Position numbers and translations under genes: made by a program. A model generated the notes under the pieces. That model ran no database searches. It was not told where the DNA came from and saw only the letters and a program-made list of their open reading frames with translations. 47,235 nt of DNA from Lewinellaceae bacterium (GTDB lineage: Bacteria; Bacteroidota; Bacteroidia; Chitinophagales; Saprospiraceae). Location of the stretch: assembly GCA_947476195.1 (NCBI GenBank), contig CANJPT010000019.1:1-47235 (forward strand). Reading direction: 5' to 3'. Positions 1 to 7,797 of the stretch are shown one piece after another; position 1 is the stretch's first letter, and every line of letters begins with the position of its first letter.

Positions 1-1950
1 GACCTGAATATCTAAGGGGCTGCCTGGACTTGCGGGGTTGGGTGAAAGCGTGGCGCTTACAGATGCTGTGTTCGGTTCCTTACTGTTGATGGTAAAGCAG
101 GAATCTTGGGTTTCGTAGGCGCCGATGTCAACCTTCCCAAATCGAATAGGAGGCAGTCCGTCCAAATCAGTCAAAAGTCCAGCATTGATGGTGGCCTGAT
201 TATCTCCACGATCCATGGCAGGAGAGCAAGTCTTCAACCGAAAATCACCTGCTGTAGTATCCATAAACTCAGGATACTCCCCGATAAAAACACTATCTCC
301 AAACACCTGCGAAAAATTTTGTATAGCCCAGGGATCTAATGGATGGAGCATACAGTAGTCCAAGAAAAACCACGTGGCATTAATAATAGGGGGATTATTA
401 TTATCAAATAAATAAGAGCTGACCCCTGGCTCCCATATTACACAATTATAAAAATTCATTTTGTTATAATATATAGCACCTGCAAAATTGAAAGAATTAT
501 ACCCTTGTTTTCCATAAGGACGATTCCCGTTCCGAAAAAAAGTGCAGTTGGTAATTTCCGTAAGCACCTTGGAATTCTCATATCCACCCGCAAAAATAGC
601 TGCACCGTTGTATGCTATCAGACAGTTATTGATTCTGGTATTTACCCTGTAGCCACCTGCGCTAAATGCAGCACAATAAATTGCTGGGTTATTGATATCG
701 GTATTTTCTAAAAAAAAACAATTTTCAATTAATACATTGAATTCACTTTCATCATAACAAAGAATTGCAGAAGCAAAATAACTGCTCGTCCGGTTTTTCA
801 CAAATTTGCTATGCTTGACGATCGCGTTTATCTGGCAATTTTGCCCTAAAGTTACCAAATATGCACCCCCATTCGAATTTTTCGCTTCATTTTATTCAAA
901 CAAGCAATTTCGAATCTTTAGATTAAACACTACATTTTCCGGATCGAAAGAAAGCCCATCAGAAATGAATCCACCACCTTCTGGCGCAATATTTTTTCTG
1001 AAAATACAACTATCCAGTATAAGGTCGGTCGTATAGCCACCCGGGCCGTATGATGGGAGGCTAAAACCGCCACCATTTCCTCCATGTGCAGTATTAGACT
1101 CGAACAGACAGTTTTTCAGTATTATGTTTGACTGATTGGCTTGACCAAAGAAGATGCCACCGCCATCTAAAGCATAAACATAGTTTTGAGTGAATTTACA
1201 GTCTTTTACTAAAAATGAATCATTGCCTCCTGTAGGGCCTTCTTTAAATATTGCCCCGCCATAAAGGTCTGCTTTGTTGTGGTCAAAGGTGCAGTGTAGC
1301 ACAACTGGATTGACAAAATTTTGAGACATAAATGGATCATCCGAATCAACAAAACTAGCAGATATCGCCCCGCCAGAACCACCAGCCTGATTGAATTCAA
1401 ACCTGCAATTGGAAATAAGCGGACGTGAATTCGTTAGGTCTGAACTCCCCACTAAATAAAGGCCGGCACCATTTGAATCGGAATTCAAATTCACAGAGCC
1501 AATGGAAAAGCCATCAGAAATGACAAAACCATCTAATACAGTGCTTTCATCCAGACCTCTACCCCGCAATACATGATACGAATTATCAGATTGGATGGTT
1601 GAATCTCCAATATTGCCACTCAATCTGGTGGGGTATAAGACTGGATCTCTTTGCTCGGCATCAAGCTCGGTTCCGATGAAACCTCCTAAGAGCCTAACCC
1701 CATTTTTCAATTCAATTGATATGCTTCGATCCGTGGAATCACTTGGAAAGTAAGTTCCGGCTGCAACCCAGATTTCATCTCCATATTCAGCAGCAATCAG
1801 GGCTGTTTGCAAATCAAGAAAGGCATTTGCCCAACTTGTGCCATTTTGTAGCCCTGCCGTGGCACTATAGTTTACGAAATGGGTTTGTTGGCTTTGTGAA
1901 ACGGGTAGGGATATGAAAAGCGTTGCAATCAAAAAGTATAGGTGACGCAT
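1..1950 (-). pseudogene. Secreted beta-helix T9SS cargo protein, interrupted by one in-frame TAA, 3' end outside window
   Basis: The ATG at 1948-1950 opens a typical signal peptide (MRHLYFLIATLFISLPVSQS). An upstream in-frame start at 1995 would put 15 polar residues before it, so I prefer 1950. The mature part has repeated Asn-Cys-x-Phe-x-x-Asn rungs with Gly-rich stretches, as in right-handed parallel beta-helix proteins with choice-of-anchor tails. Translation meets a TAA at 892-894 directly after a NCLFE rung. The same frame then stays open to base 1, with more rungs, a segment resembling LDxGDN...DLDGxPR...VDIGAYE endings, and SPNPASPGSPL, which looks like the start of a T9SS type A sorting domain. 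One nonsense change or one sequencing error therefore separates two halves of a single protein. The fold and secretion route are inferred from family patterns; the ligand or substrate is unknown. Confidence 0.8.
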
Positions 1951-2169
1951 ATATTGGATTTTTGGGCAAAAACGAAAGTTTAGACATCCTGACAAAAGGT
2001 TTTAGGTAAAAGAGCCCAGAATTGTGTTCTGGTAGCTAAGGTAATCAAAAGCCTTGGAATTTTGAGCGCGAAATCATCAAAATGCCTAATATTTACATTT
2101 GGCGTCCTTGAATTTGCAACACTTCTCACATTTTTTTTCAACTACCCCGCTTACGAATTAAACTTTACC

Positions 2170-2177
2170 TACTTTTG
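2170..2177 (+). promoter_or_regulatory. Bacteroidota -7 promoter element for the TPR protein gene
   Basis: TACTTTTG matches the TAnnTTTG -7 consensus and lies 41 bases before the ATG at 2219. I see no clear -33 TTG at the usual spacing. Confidence 0.5.
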
Positions 2178-2218
2178 CGGGCATTTTTGAACAGCGACTT
2201 AAAAATTATAGAGACAAA

Positions 2219-2917
2219 ATGGCAAAACGTAAATCTGATCAGATCGAACTCGTAGAAGTGGAGCAAGTGTCCGCTACCCATTCTTCTGTACCAATCTGGG
2301 AAAAATACCCCAACCTACTCATATATGTCCTAGGTGCGATTGCATTGGCCGTTGCAGGCTGGTGGATGTATAAAGAATTTATTGTCAAACCCAAACAAGT
2401 AGAGGCCGTTTCTGCCATGTGGCAGGCGGAACAGCAGTTTGGTCGTGACTCATTCCAACTTGCCCTGACTGATCCAGGTGGTGGCTTTGATGGTTTCTTA
2501 GCCCTCTCCGATAAATTCAGCGGAACGGAAGCAGGAAACCTGGCACATTATTATGCCGGCATTTGCTACCTCCACATCAGCGAATATGACAATGCCATCG
2601 CTCAGTTGGAAGATTTTAGCGCAAATGGTGACCTTTTGCCGGCCATGAAATATGGCACCATTGGGGACTGCTACGCTGAAAAGGAAGATTTTAATAAAGC
2701 CCTTGATTTCTACGATAAGGCTGCAGACAAATCCGGAAACGATCTTTTGACGGTATACTATCTGAAAAAACTTGCCATGCTCAACGAAAAACTTGGTAAC
2801 AAGGATGCGGCGCTCAAGGCATATAAGGAGATTCGTGACGACTATCCTAGTCTCGAATCAAACGTCTGGAAAGACATCGACAAGTATATTTACCGGCTTG
2901 GAGCAGGCGAGAAATAG
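2219..2917 (+). CDS. Membrane-anchored tetratricopeptide repeat protein
   Basis: This 232-residue protein has a charged cytoplasmic N-terminus (MAKRKSDQ), one membrane helix at about residues 32-50 (LLIYVLGAIALAVAGWW) and a helical C-terminal region. From about residue 100 to 220 this shows TPR-like signatures (AHYYAGICYLHISEYDNAI, GDCYAEKEDFNKALDFYDKA, DAALKAYKEIRDDYP). The layout resembles YfgM-type ancillary translocon or chaperone proteins, with one N-terminal helix and exported TPRs, and similar proteins are common in Bacteroidota. The partner is not deducible. The gene stands alone, with a promoter element 41 bases upstream and a very long perfect hairpin after the stop. TPR assignment is firm; role is unknown. 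Confidence 0.85.
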   Translation: MAKRKSDQIELVEVEQVSATHSSVPIWEKYPNLLIYVLGAIALAVAGWWMYKEFIVKPKQVEAVSAMWQAEQQFGRDSFQLALTDPGGGFDGFLALSDKFSGTEAGNLAHYYAGICYLHISEYDNAIAQLEDFSANGDLLPAMKYGTIGDCYAEKEDFNKALDFYDKAADKSGNDLLTVYYLKKLAMLNEKLGNKDAALKAYKEIRDDYPSLESNVWKDIDKYIYRLGAGEK

Positions 2918-2936
2918 TTTTTGTCTGCGCACCAAG

Positions 2937-3018
2937 AAATCGGGAGTCTTCTCATACAAACAACAATAGCATACTGCTCGGTATGCTATTGTTGTTTGTA
3001 TGAGAAGACTCCCGATTT
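2937..3018. repeat. Perfect inverted repeat, 38-bp arms with 6-base loop
   Basis: Bases 2937-2974 are exactly complementary to 2981-3018, leaving the loop TGCTCG. It starts 19 bases after the TPR gene stop and is followed by TTTATTTAAG. It could act as a terminator, but the arms are far longer than usual for one and it may be a remnant of a mobile hairpin element. Confidence 0.9.
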
Positions 3019-3100
3019 TATTTAAGCGAAGTCAAAAACTACGGCTTTTGCAATGTATAAAGCAAAAATTGAGGCCAATCCTTTGTTTAGCACTTATTTG

Positions 3101-3254
3101 AGCATTGGATTTTGGCCGGCAACCGGCATTTTTTTTATCCAGGATTATCCCGCTTCAAGCGAAACGCCAGAGCACCCGCATACGACTGCAAATTTTGCCT
3201 TGCCTGAAATAAACCTTGCTCGCTTTCAGCTCAAAGCCAATTCTTGAACAAGCT
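3101..3254 (+). repeat. Dispersed palindromic repeat, copy A (left end degraded)
   Basis: This stretch aligns with copies at 10865-11035 (opposite orientation) and 19545-19712 (same orientation). Shared blocks include CGACTGCAAATTTTGCCTTG, GCCTGAAATAAA, TGCTCGCTTTC and the terminal GAACAAGC. The left end, which should carry CTTGTTCGGG, is not recognisable here. The short open frame inside it (3053-3247) is not a gene. Confidence 0.8.
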
Positions 3255-3264
3255 TAAAAAAAGA

Positions 3265-3292
3265 AATCCCTCACTGTTAGCAGCGAGGGATT
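3265..3292 (-). terminator. Terminator-like hairpin on the minus strand
   Basis: AATCCCTC (3265-3272) pairs with GAGGGATT (3285-3292). Read on the minus strand the stem is followed by TCTTTTTTT, a Rho-independent layout. No minus-strand gene is visible to its right (3293-3532), so what it would terminate is unclear. Confidence 0.45.
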
Positions 3293-3502
3293 CTAATCCA
3301 AACAAATAAACACAAAAACTACTTGCTGCAATTTTATGGGGAATTGTCGGGAATTGTCAGGTTTTTGTTAAAATATTTTAATAAATTTTTTAAGGAGAAT
3401 TGGAAAAAGTCTCCAAAAAGCAAAACTTTGACTAAATAGCGTGTTTTTAGATTAAAAAAGATTTGTTTTTTACATACATTGAACTTCAAACGGAAGCTGT
3501 TC
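3293..3502. other. AT-rich spacer without recognisable gene
   Basis: Between the hairpin at 3265-3292 and the promoter element at 3503 the sequence is AT-rich with A and T runs. It contains a near-direct repeat GGGAATTGTCGGGAATTGTC around 3341-3360. I see no coding frame, tRNA or riboswitch fold. Confidence 0.5.
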
Positions 3503-3510
3503 TACCTTAG
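3503..3510 (+). promoter_or_regulatory. Probable -7 promoter element for the penicillin acylase gene
   Basis: TACCTTAG approximates TAnnTTTG. A TTG at 3479-3481 lies 21 bases upstream, near the usual -33 spacing. It is 23 bases before the ATG. Confidence 0.4.
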
Positions 3511-3532
3511 CTGCTCTTAAAAGATCCGCTCC

Positions 3533-6031
3533 ATGCGCACAATCAAATTCATTCTTACCTTTTCGATCACCTCCCTGCTCCTGTGGCAACTCACACACCC
3601 GATTCATCTGGGCGACAAAACAATTCCACCCCCTGGCAACTTCCTTAACCCGTTTTCAGGTTTTTGGGCAAATGCTGAACCCTCTAAAGGATTTAAAGAG
3701 AAAGACATGGATTTACCCGGTTTAAAAGGCAAGGTCGAGGTAGTCTATGATGATTTGCTGGTACCGCATATTTTTGCTGAAAACATGGAAGATGCCGCAC
3801 GGGTACAAGGATTTGTGACCGCACAACATCGGCTTTGGCAAATGGACATCACCTCCCGCAAAGCTTCCGGCCGGCTTTCAGAAGTCCTGGGCGAACGGAC
3901 ACTGCGCCTAGACCGACTTGCCCGCCGAAAGGGTATGGTTTTAGCCGCCGAAAACGACCTTATAGGCTGGAATAAATCACCAGAAACAGTGGTTTTACTA
4001 CATGCCTATACTGAAGGCGTAAATGCTTGGATCGAACAGCTTTCTCCTGCCGATTGGCCGCTTGAATTCAAATTACTCAATTACAAACCAGAATCCTGGA
4101 CGCCTTTGAAAGTTGCGCTTGTATCAGAAGCAATGGCAGAGACCCTTTGCTCCTGGGAAGATGATCTCGAAAGCACCAATACCCTGGCGCAGTTGGGACC
4201 TGAAAGCTTCCATTACCTATTCCCGGAATGGAACCCGAAACAACAGCCCATCATCCCTGATACAGGTCAATGGAAAGACCTGCATCCCTTGGTTCCGCCT
4301 CCATTTCTGACGGAGCCTGCCCCTTCCCTTGGCTTTCTGGAGCCTGAAAAAAACGAAGAAAGATACCTGAATGACGGCCCAATCGTTGGCAGCAATAACT
4401 GGGCTTTAAGTGGCTCTAAGACCAAATCTGGCAAACCTATTCTCTGCAATGACCCGCACCTCAACCTTACCCTGCCGTCTATTTGGTTTCAGGTGCAAAT
4501 CCATACGCCAGATGCCAATACTTATGGCGTGTCGCTTCCCGGGGTACCTGGGGTGATCATTGGTTTCAACGAGGATATTGCCTGGGGTGTAACCAATGTT
4601 AGTCAGGATGTTTCCGATTGGTATAAGATCCATTGGGCGAATGCGGACCGAAGTAAATATACCATAGACGGCGAACAAAAGAGTGTCCGGTTCAGGTACG
4701 AAGAGATTGGCGTGAAAGACAAGCCCACTTTCCTTGACACGGTACGTTATACGGTTTTTGGACCTGTTTCCTTCGATTTTGAACCTGAAAACCCGCTCCG
4801 GGATTTCGCATTGCGCTGGATCGCCCATGACGTGCCGCTGCAAAGCACCTTCGATGTGTTTCTTGGTCTGAATAGAGGAAAAAATTACGAAGCCTACAAA
4901 AACGCACTCCCGGGCTTTGATTCGCCTGCACAGAATTTTATCTTCGCATCCCGCACAGGAGATATTGCCATTCAACCCCAGGGAAAATTCCCGATACGTG
5001 GCCAACAACAGGGCCGTTTTTTACAAGAAGGCGATACCTGGGCAAATGCCTGGCACAGGTATATTCCCTCAGACCAGATACCAAGCATGAAAAACCCAAG
5101 CCGGGGCTTTGTTTTTTCAGCGAACCAAAACACTACGCCCCCATCCTATCCGTACTATTACCTCGGAAATTTTGATGACTGGCGTAGCCGCCGGATTTAC
5201 AACCGGCTTGAGGCAATGACCGGTGCAACCGTAGACAGTATGAAAAGCATGCAATTGGACAATTTTAGCCAACGCACAGCCGATGCCTTGCCTACCATGT
5301 TGCGACTGCTCGACCGCAGTCAACTCGATGATGCGGGCAAACAAATGGCCGTCGATCTATCCAATTGGGATTTCAGATACGAATCCAACCTGCTTGCCCC
5401 AACCCTCTTTGAATCCTGGTTCGACTCCTGCTACACCGCTACCTGGGACGAAATAACTGCGCTCGAAAAAGGAGGCAAATCGGCCTTGCGCACCGATGAC
5501 CTGGCAGCGAGTAAAAATCAAAAAATAGAGCTCCTGTATCCCGATGCCTGGCGGTTTATAGACCTGATGCAAACAGATTCAGCCAGCATCTTTTTCGACC
5601 ATCCGGCAACATCCTTCCGGGAGACTGCCAATGACATCGTATTGGAATCTTTCAAACTCATGGAAGCCTATTTCAATCAGCATCCTGAAAACCGGGTAAG
5701 TTTGGGAGAATCCAAAGGATTTGCCCTCAAGCACTTAGGACAAATAGATGCCTTTAGCCGACTGGATTTGAAAATGGGCGGCCACCGCACTGCACCCAAT
5801 GCCATCAGCAAATCTAATGGGCCATCCTGGCGTATGATTGTCGAACTCGGAGATGAAGTGCATGCGCTTGGGGTATATCCCGGTGGCCAAAGCGGAAACC
5901 CCGGCAGCCGATTTTATGACAATATGGTGGATACCTGGGCCAGTGGAAATTATTACGATCTGCTTTTTCTGAAATCAGCTAACAGTGACTCCGGCAGGAT
6001 TTTAGGCAAACAGGTTTTCAATCCAAAGTAG
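3533..6031 (+). CDS. Penicillin acylase family N-terminal nucleophile amidohydrolase
   Basis: This 832-residue exported protein starts with a hydrophobic signal (KFILTFSITSLLLWQLT). Its order of parts is that of penicillin/cephalosporin/AHL acylases. An alpha-chain region has VEVVYDDLLVPHIFAENMEDAARVQGF (split here: DLLVPHIFAEN, then AQHRLWQMDI). A linker follows, then the autocleavage site VGSNNWA, where Ser287 becomes the beta-chain nucleophile, followed by CNDPHLNLTLPSIW and GVTNVSQDVSDWY. Late in the protein comes PGGQSGNPGSRFYDNMVDTW, which is the conserved beta-chain end. Such enzymes cleave amides, from beta-lactam side chains to acyl-homoserine lactones; the natural substrate here cannot be told. 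It probably acts in the periplasm. A small membrane protein gene follows after 23 bases and may be co-transcribed. Confidence 0.93.
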   Translation: MRTIKFILTFSITSLLLWQLTHPIHLGDKTIPPPGNFLNPFSGFWANAEPSKGFKEKDMDLPGLKGKVEVVYDDLLVPHIFAENMEDAARVQGFVTAQHRLWQMDITSRKASGRLSEVLGERTLRLDRLARRKGMVLAAENDLIGWNKSPETVVLLHAYTEGVNAWIEQLSPADWPLEFKLLNYKPESWTPLKVALVSEAMAETLCSWEDDLESTNTLAQLGPESFHYLFPEWNPKQQPIIPDTGQWKDLHPLVPPPFLTEPAPSLGFLEPEKNEERYLNDGPIVGSNNWALSGSKTKSGKPILCNDPHLNLTLPSIWFQVQIHTPDANTYGVSLPGVPGVIIGFNEDIAWGVTNVSQDVSDWYKIHWANADRSKYTIDGEQKSVRFRYEEIGVKDKPTFLDTVRYTVFGPVSFDFEPENPLRDFALRWIAHDVPLQSTFDVFLGLNRGKNYEAYKNALPGFDSPAQNFIFASRTGDIAIQPQGKFPIRGQQQGRFLQEGDTWANAWHRYIPSDQIPSMKNPSRGFVFSANQNTTPPSYPYYYLGNFDDWRSRRIYNRLEAMTGATVDSMKSMQLDNFSQRTADALPTMLRLLDRSQLDDAGKQMAVDLSNWDFRYESNLLAPTLFESWFDSCYTATWDEITALEKGGKSALRTDDLAASKNQKIELLYPDAWRFIDLMQTDSASIFFDHPATSFRETANDIVLESFKLMEAYFNQHPENRVSLGESKGFALKHLGQIDAFSRLDLKMGGHRTAPNAISKSNGPSWRMIVELGDEVHALGVYPGGQSGNPGSRFYDNMVDTWASGNYYDLLFLKSANSDSGRILGKQVFNPK

Positions 6032-6054
6032 TACCAAAATCAATCTTCTAACTG

Positions 6055-6450
6055 ATGAAAAACACACTGCTCACCGCAATTGCAATTTTAATTTCGGGCT
6101 ACCTTTGCAGCTTAGGATTGCCTTGGTGGGGTATTACCCCGGTTGCTGTACTCATTGGGTGGTTTTTTGCCGCAAATGGCTTGAAGTCTTTCTTTGGAGG
6201 CTTTTTGGGCGGCTTTTTATTGTGGTATAGCACTGCTTGGTTTGCGGATGATGCCAATGCAGGGATGCTTTCCACCAAAGTTGGCCAACTTTTTATGGGC
6301 CTCAATGGACAACAACTGATGCTGGTAACCGGAGTCTTGGGAGGCATGCTTGCAGCATTTGCTGCACTCACTGGTAAAATGGCAAAAGACATGCTCATTA
6401 AGCCCAACACCGGGCGAAAACGGAATTATTTGCAGGAAAGAAGACGTTGA
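6055..6450 (+). CDS. Small multi-pass membrane protein of unknown function
   Basis: The 131-residue product is very hydrophobic, with about four helices: residues 4-22, 27-43, 46-64 and 86-105. It ends in a strongly basic tail (KPNTGRKRNYLQERRR) that would stay in the cytoplasm. Glycines are frequent in helix 3 (FFGGFLGGFLLW). It starts 23 bases after the acylase stop, so an operon is likely. I do not recognise the family. The reverse-frame reading of this region is a shadow with no sensible protein. Confidence 0.75.
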   Translation: MKNTLLTAIAILISGYLCSLGLPWWGITPVAVLIGWFFAANGLKSFFGGFLGGFLLWYSTAWFADDANAGMLSTKVGQLFMGLNGQQLMLVTGVLGGMLAAFAALTGKMAKDMLIKPNTGRKRNYLQERRR

Positions 6451-6501
6451 AGGTTGTTATTGGTTATTGAATGTCATTGGTCATTAACCATTTTATCGGG
6501 A

Positions 6502-6670
6502 GTGTTCAGAAACCTGTGTCAAAGCCTGGCCGCACCCCCTACCCCTAAAGGGGAGTTTATCCGAATACATGCAAAATTGTTTTGTTTTTAAATAATTTAC
6601 CCACTTTTCGGATAAACTCCCCTTTAGGGGTAGGGGGTGCGGCCGGGCTTTGACACAGGTTTTTGAACAC
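6502..6670. repeat. Long inverted repeat, 64-bp arms, 41-base loop
   Basis: Bases 6502-6565 pair with 6607-6670 with only two mismatches. The arms contain a nested palindrome CCCCTAAAGGGG and a C-rich block CCGCACCCCCTACCCCTAAA. It fills the gap between the small membrane protein gene and the reductase gene. The right arm ends 30 bases before the GTG start of the latter. Confidence 0.92.
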
Positions 6671-6700
6671 ACTTATTTTATCAATTCATGCATTTAGATT

Positions 6701-7723
6701 GTGACACAAATTACTACGATTGAGACTGACATTATTATCATAGGAGCAGGCCCCGTTGGATTATTTGCCGTTTTTGAAGCTGGCCTGTTGAAACTCCGCT
6801 GTCATCTCCTTGATATTCTTCCACAGCCAGGTGGACAGCTTACTGAGATTTATCCCAAAAAACCTATCTACGATATACCTGGCTATCCAAGTGTGTTGGC
6901 AGGAGATTTAGTAAAAAATTTGCTGGTACAAATAGCACCTTTTAACCCTGGATTTACCTTAAGTGAACGTGCTGAAACGATAGAACGGCAGGCTGATGGC
7001 CGTTGGCTTGTTACGACGCAACGTGGCATTCAACTCCTTGCACCCGTCATTTTTATCGCTGGCGGGCTGGGCAGTTTTGAGCCCCGGAAGCCGCCTATAG
7101 ATAATATTGCTGCCTTTGAGGACCATGGGGTGGAATACTTCGTACGTAACCCGGAGATGTATCAAGGCCAACGGGTAGTCGTTGCAGGTGGCGGTGATTC
7201 TGCCTTAGATTGGACCATTTATCTGGCTAATATTGCCAAAGAGATTACGCTAATTCACCGTCGCACTGAGTTCAGGGGCGCGCTAGACAGCGTCGAAAAA
7301 GTACAACATCTGGTGGAGAAAGGCCGAATTCGATTGGTTACCAATGCACAAATCACTGGGCTGCAAGGAAATGGCAAACTGGAAAGTGTCACAATCCTTC
7401 ATGATACCGAAGGGGAAAGCCAATTGCCTGTCGACCATTTCGTGCCACTTTTTGGCTTAACCCCCAAGCTTGGACCGATCGCTGACTGGGGTTTGAGACT
7501 GGATAAAAACGCTATTGAGGTCAATACCCTTGACTACTCCACCAACATCCCCGGGATCTTTGCTATCGGAGATATCAATACATACCCTGGCAAACTCAAA
7601 TTGATCCTTTGCGGCTTTCATGAAGCTACTTTGGCTTGTCAGGCAGCCTTTAACATTGTCCATCCTGGCAAAAAACTGTCGTTTAAGTACACGACGGTTA
7701 CCGGGATTGAGGGAATTAGTTAA
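6701..7723 (+). CDS. Ferredoxin--NADP reductase, thioredoxin-reductase-like type
   Basis: The 340-residue product shows the FAD dinucleotide motif IIIIGAGPVGLFAVFEAG near the N-terminus, PQPGGQLTEIYPKKPIYDIPG (split: PQPGGQLTE, YDIPGYP), the NADP motif VVVAGGGDSALDWT and FAIGDINTYPGKLKLILCGF near the C-terminus. There is no redox-active CxxC pair. This combination is typical of type 2 ferredoxin/flavodoxin-NADP reductases (YumC-like), which pass electrons between NADPH and ferredoxin in the cytoplasm. The start is a GTG at 6701; the ATG at 6688 is out of frame and no other in-frame start leaves the Rossmann motif intact. The gene is convergent with the ammonia-lyase gene. Confidence 0.88.
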   Translation: MTQITTIETDIIIIGAGPVGLFAVFEAGLLKLRCHLLDILPQPGGQLTEIYPKKPIYDIPGYPSVLAGDLVKNLLVQIAPFNPGFTLSERAETIERQADGRWLVTTQRGIQLLAPVIFIAGGLGSFEPRKPPIDNIAAFEDHGVEYFVRNPEMYQGQRVVVAGGGDSALDWTIYLANIAKEITLIHRRTEFRGALDSVEKVQHLVEKGRIRLVTNAQITGLQGNGKLESVTILHDTEGESQLPVDHFVPLFGLTPKLGPIADWGLRLDKNAIEVNTLDYSTNIPGIFAIGDINTYPGKLKLILCGFHEATLACQAAFNIVHPGKKLSFKYTTVTGIEGIS

Positions 7724-7731
7724 TGGATGGA

Positions 7732-7789
7732 ACACGGATGAGACATGGGTTTGTTTTACAAGACCAGGTATAATCCGTGTCATCCGTGT
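7732..7789. terminator. Hairpin between convergent genes
   Basis: ACACGGATGA (7732-7741) pairs perfectly with TCATCCGTGT (7780-7789). It sits in the 74-base gap between the convergent reductase and ammonia-lyase genes. There is no adjoining T run, so it is at best a weak or factor-assisted terminator. Confidence 0.4.
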
Positions 7790-7797
7790 GCTATATC

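Noticed and set aside
3053-3247. 64-codon frame after the TPR gene
   Set aside because: It is mostly made of a dispersed palindromic repeat, and a similar reading appears in the other copies by sequence identity only.
4406-5008. 200-codon open frame antisense to the penicillin acylase gene
   Set aside because: It covers the conserved acylase core on the other strand; composition is not protein-like.
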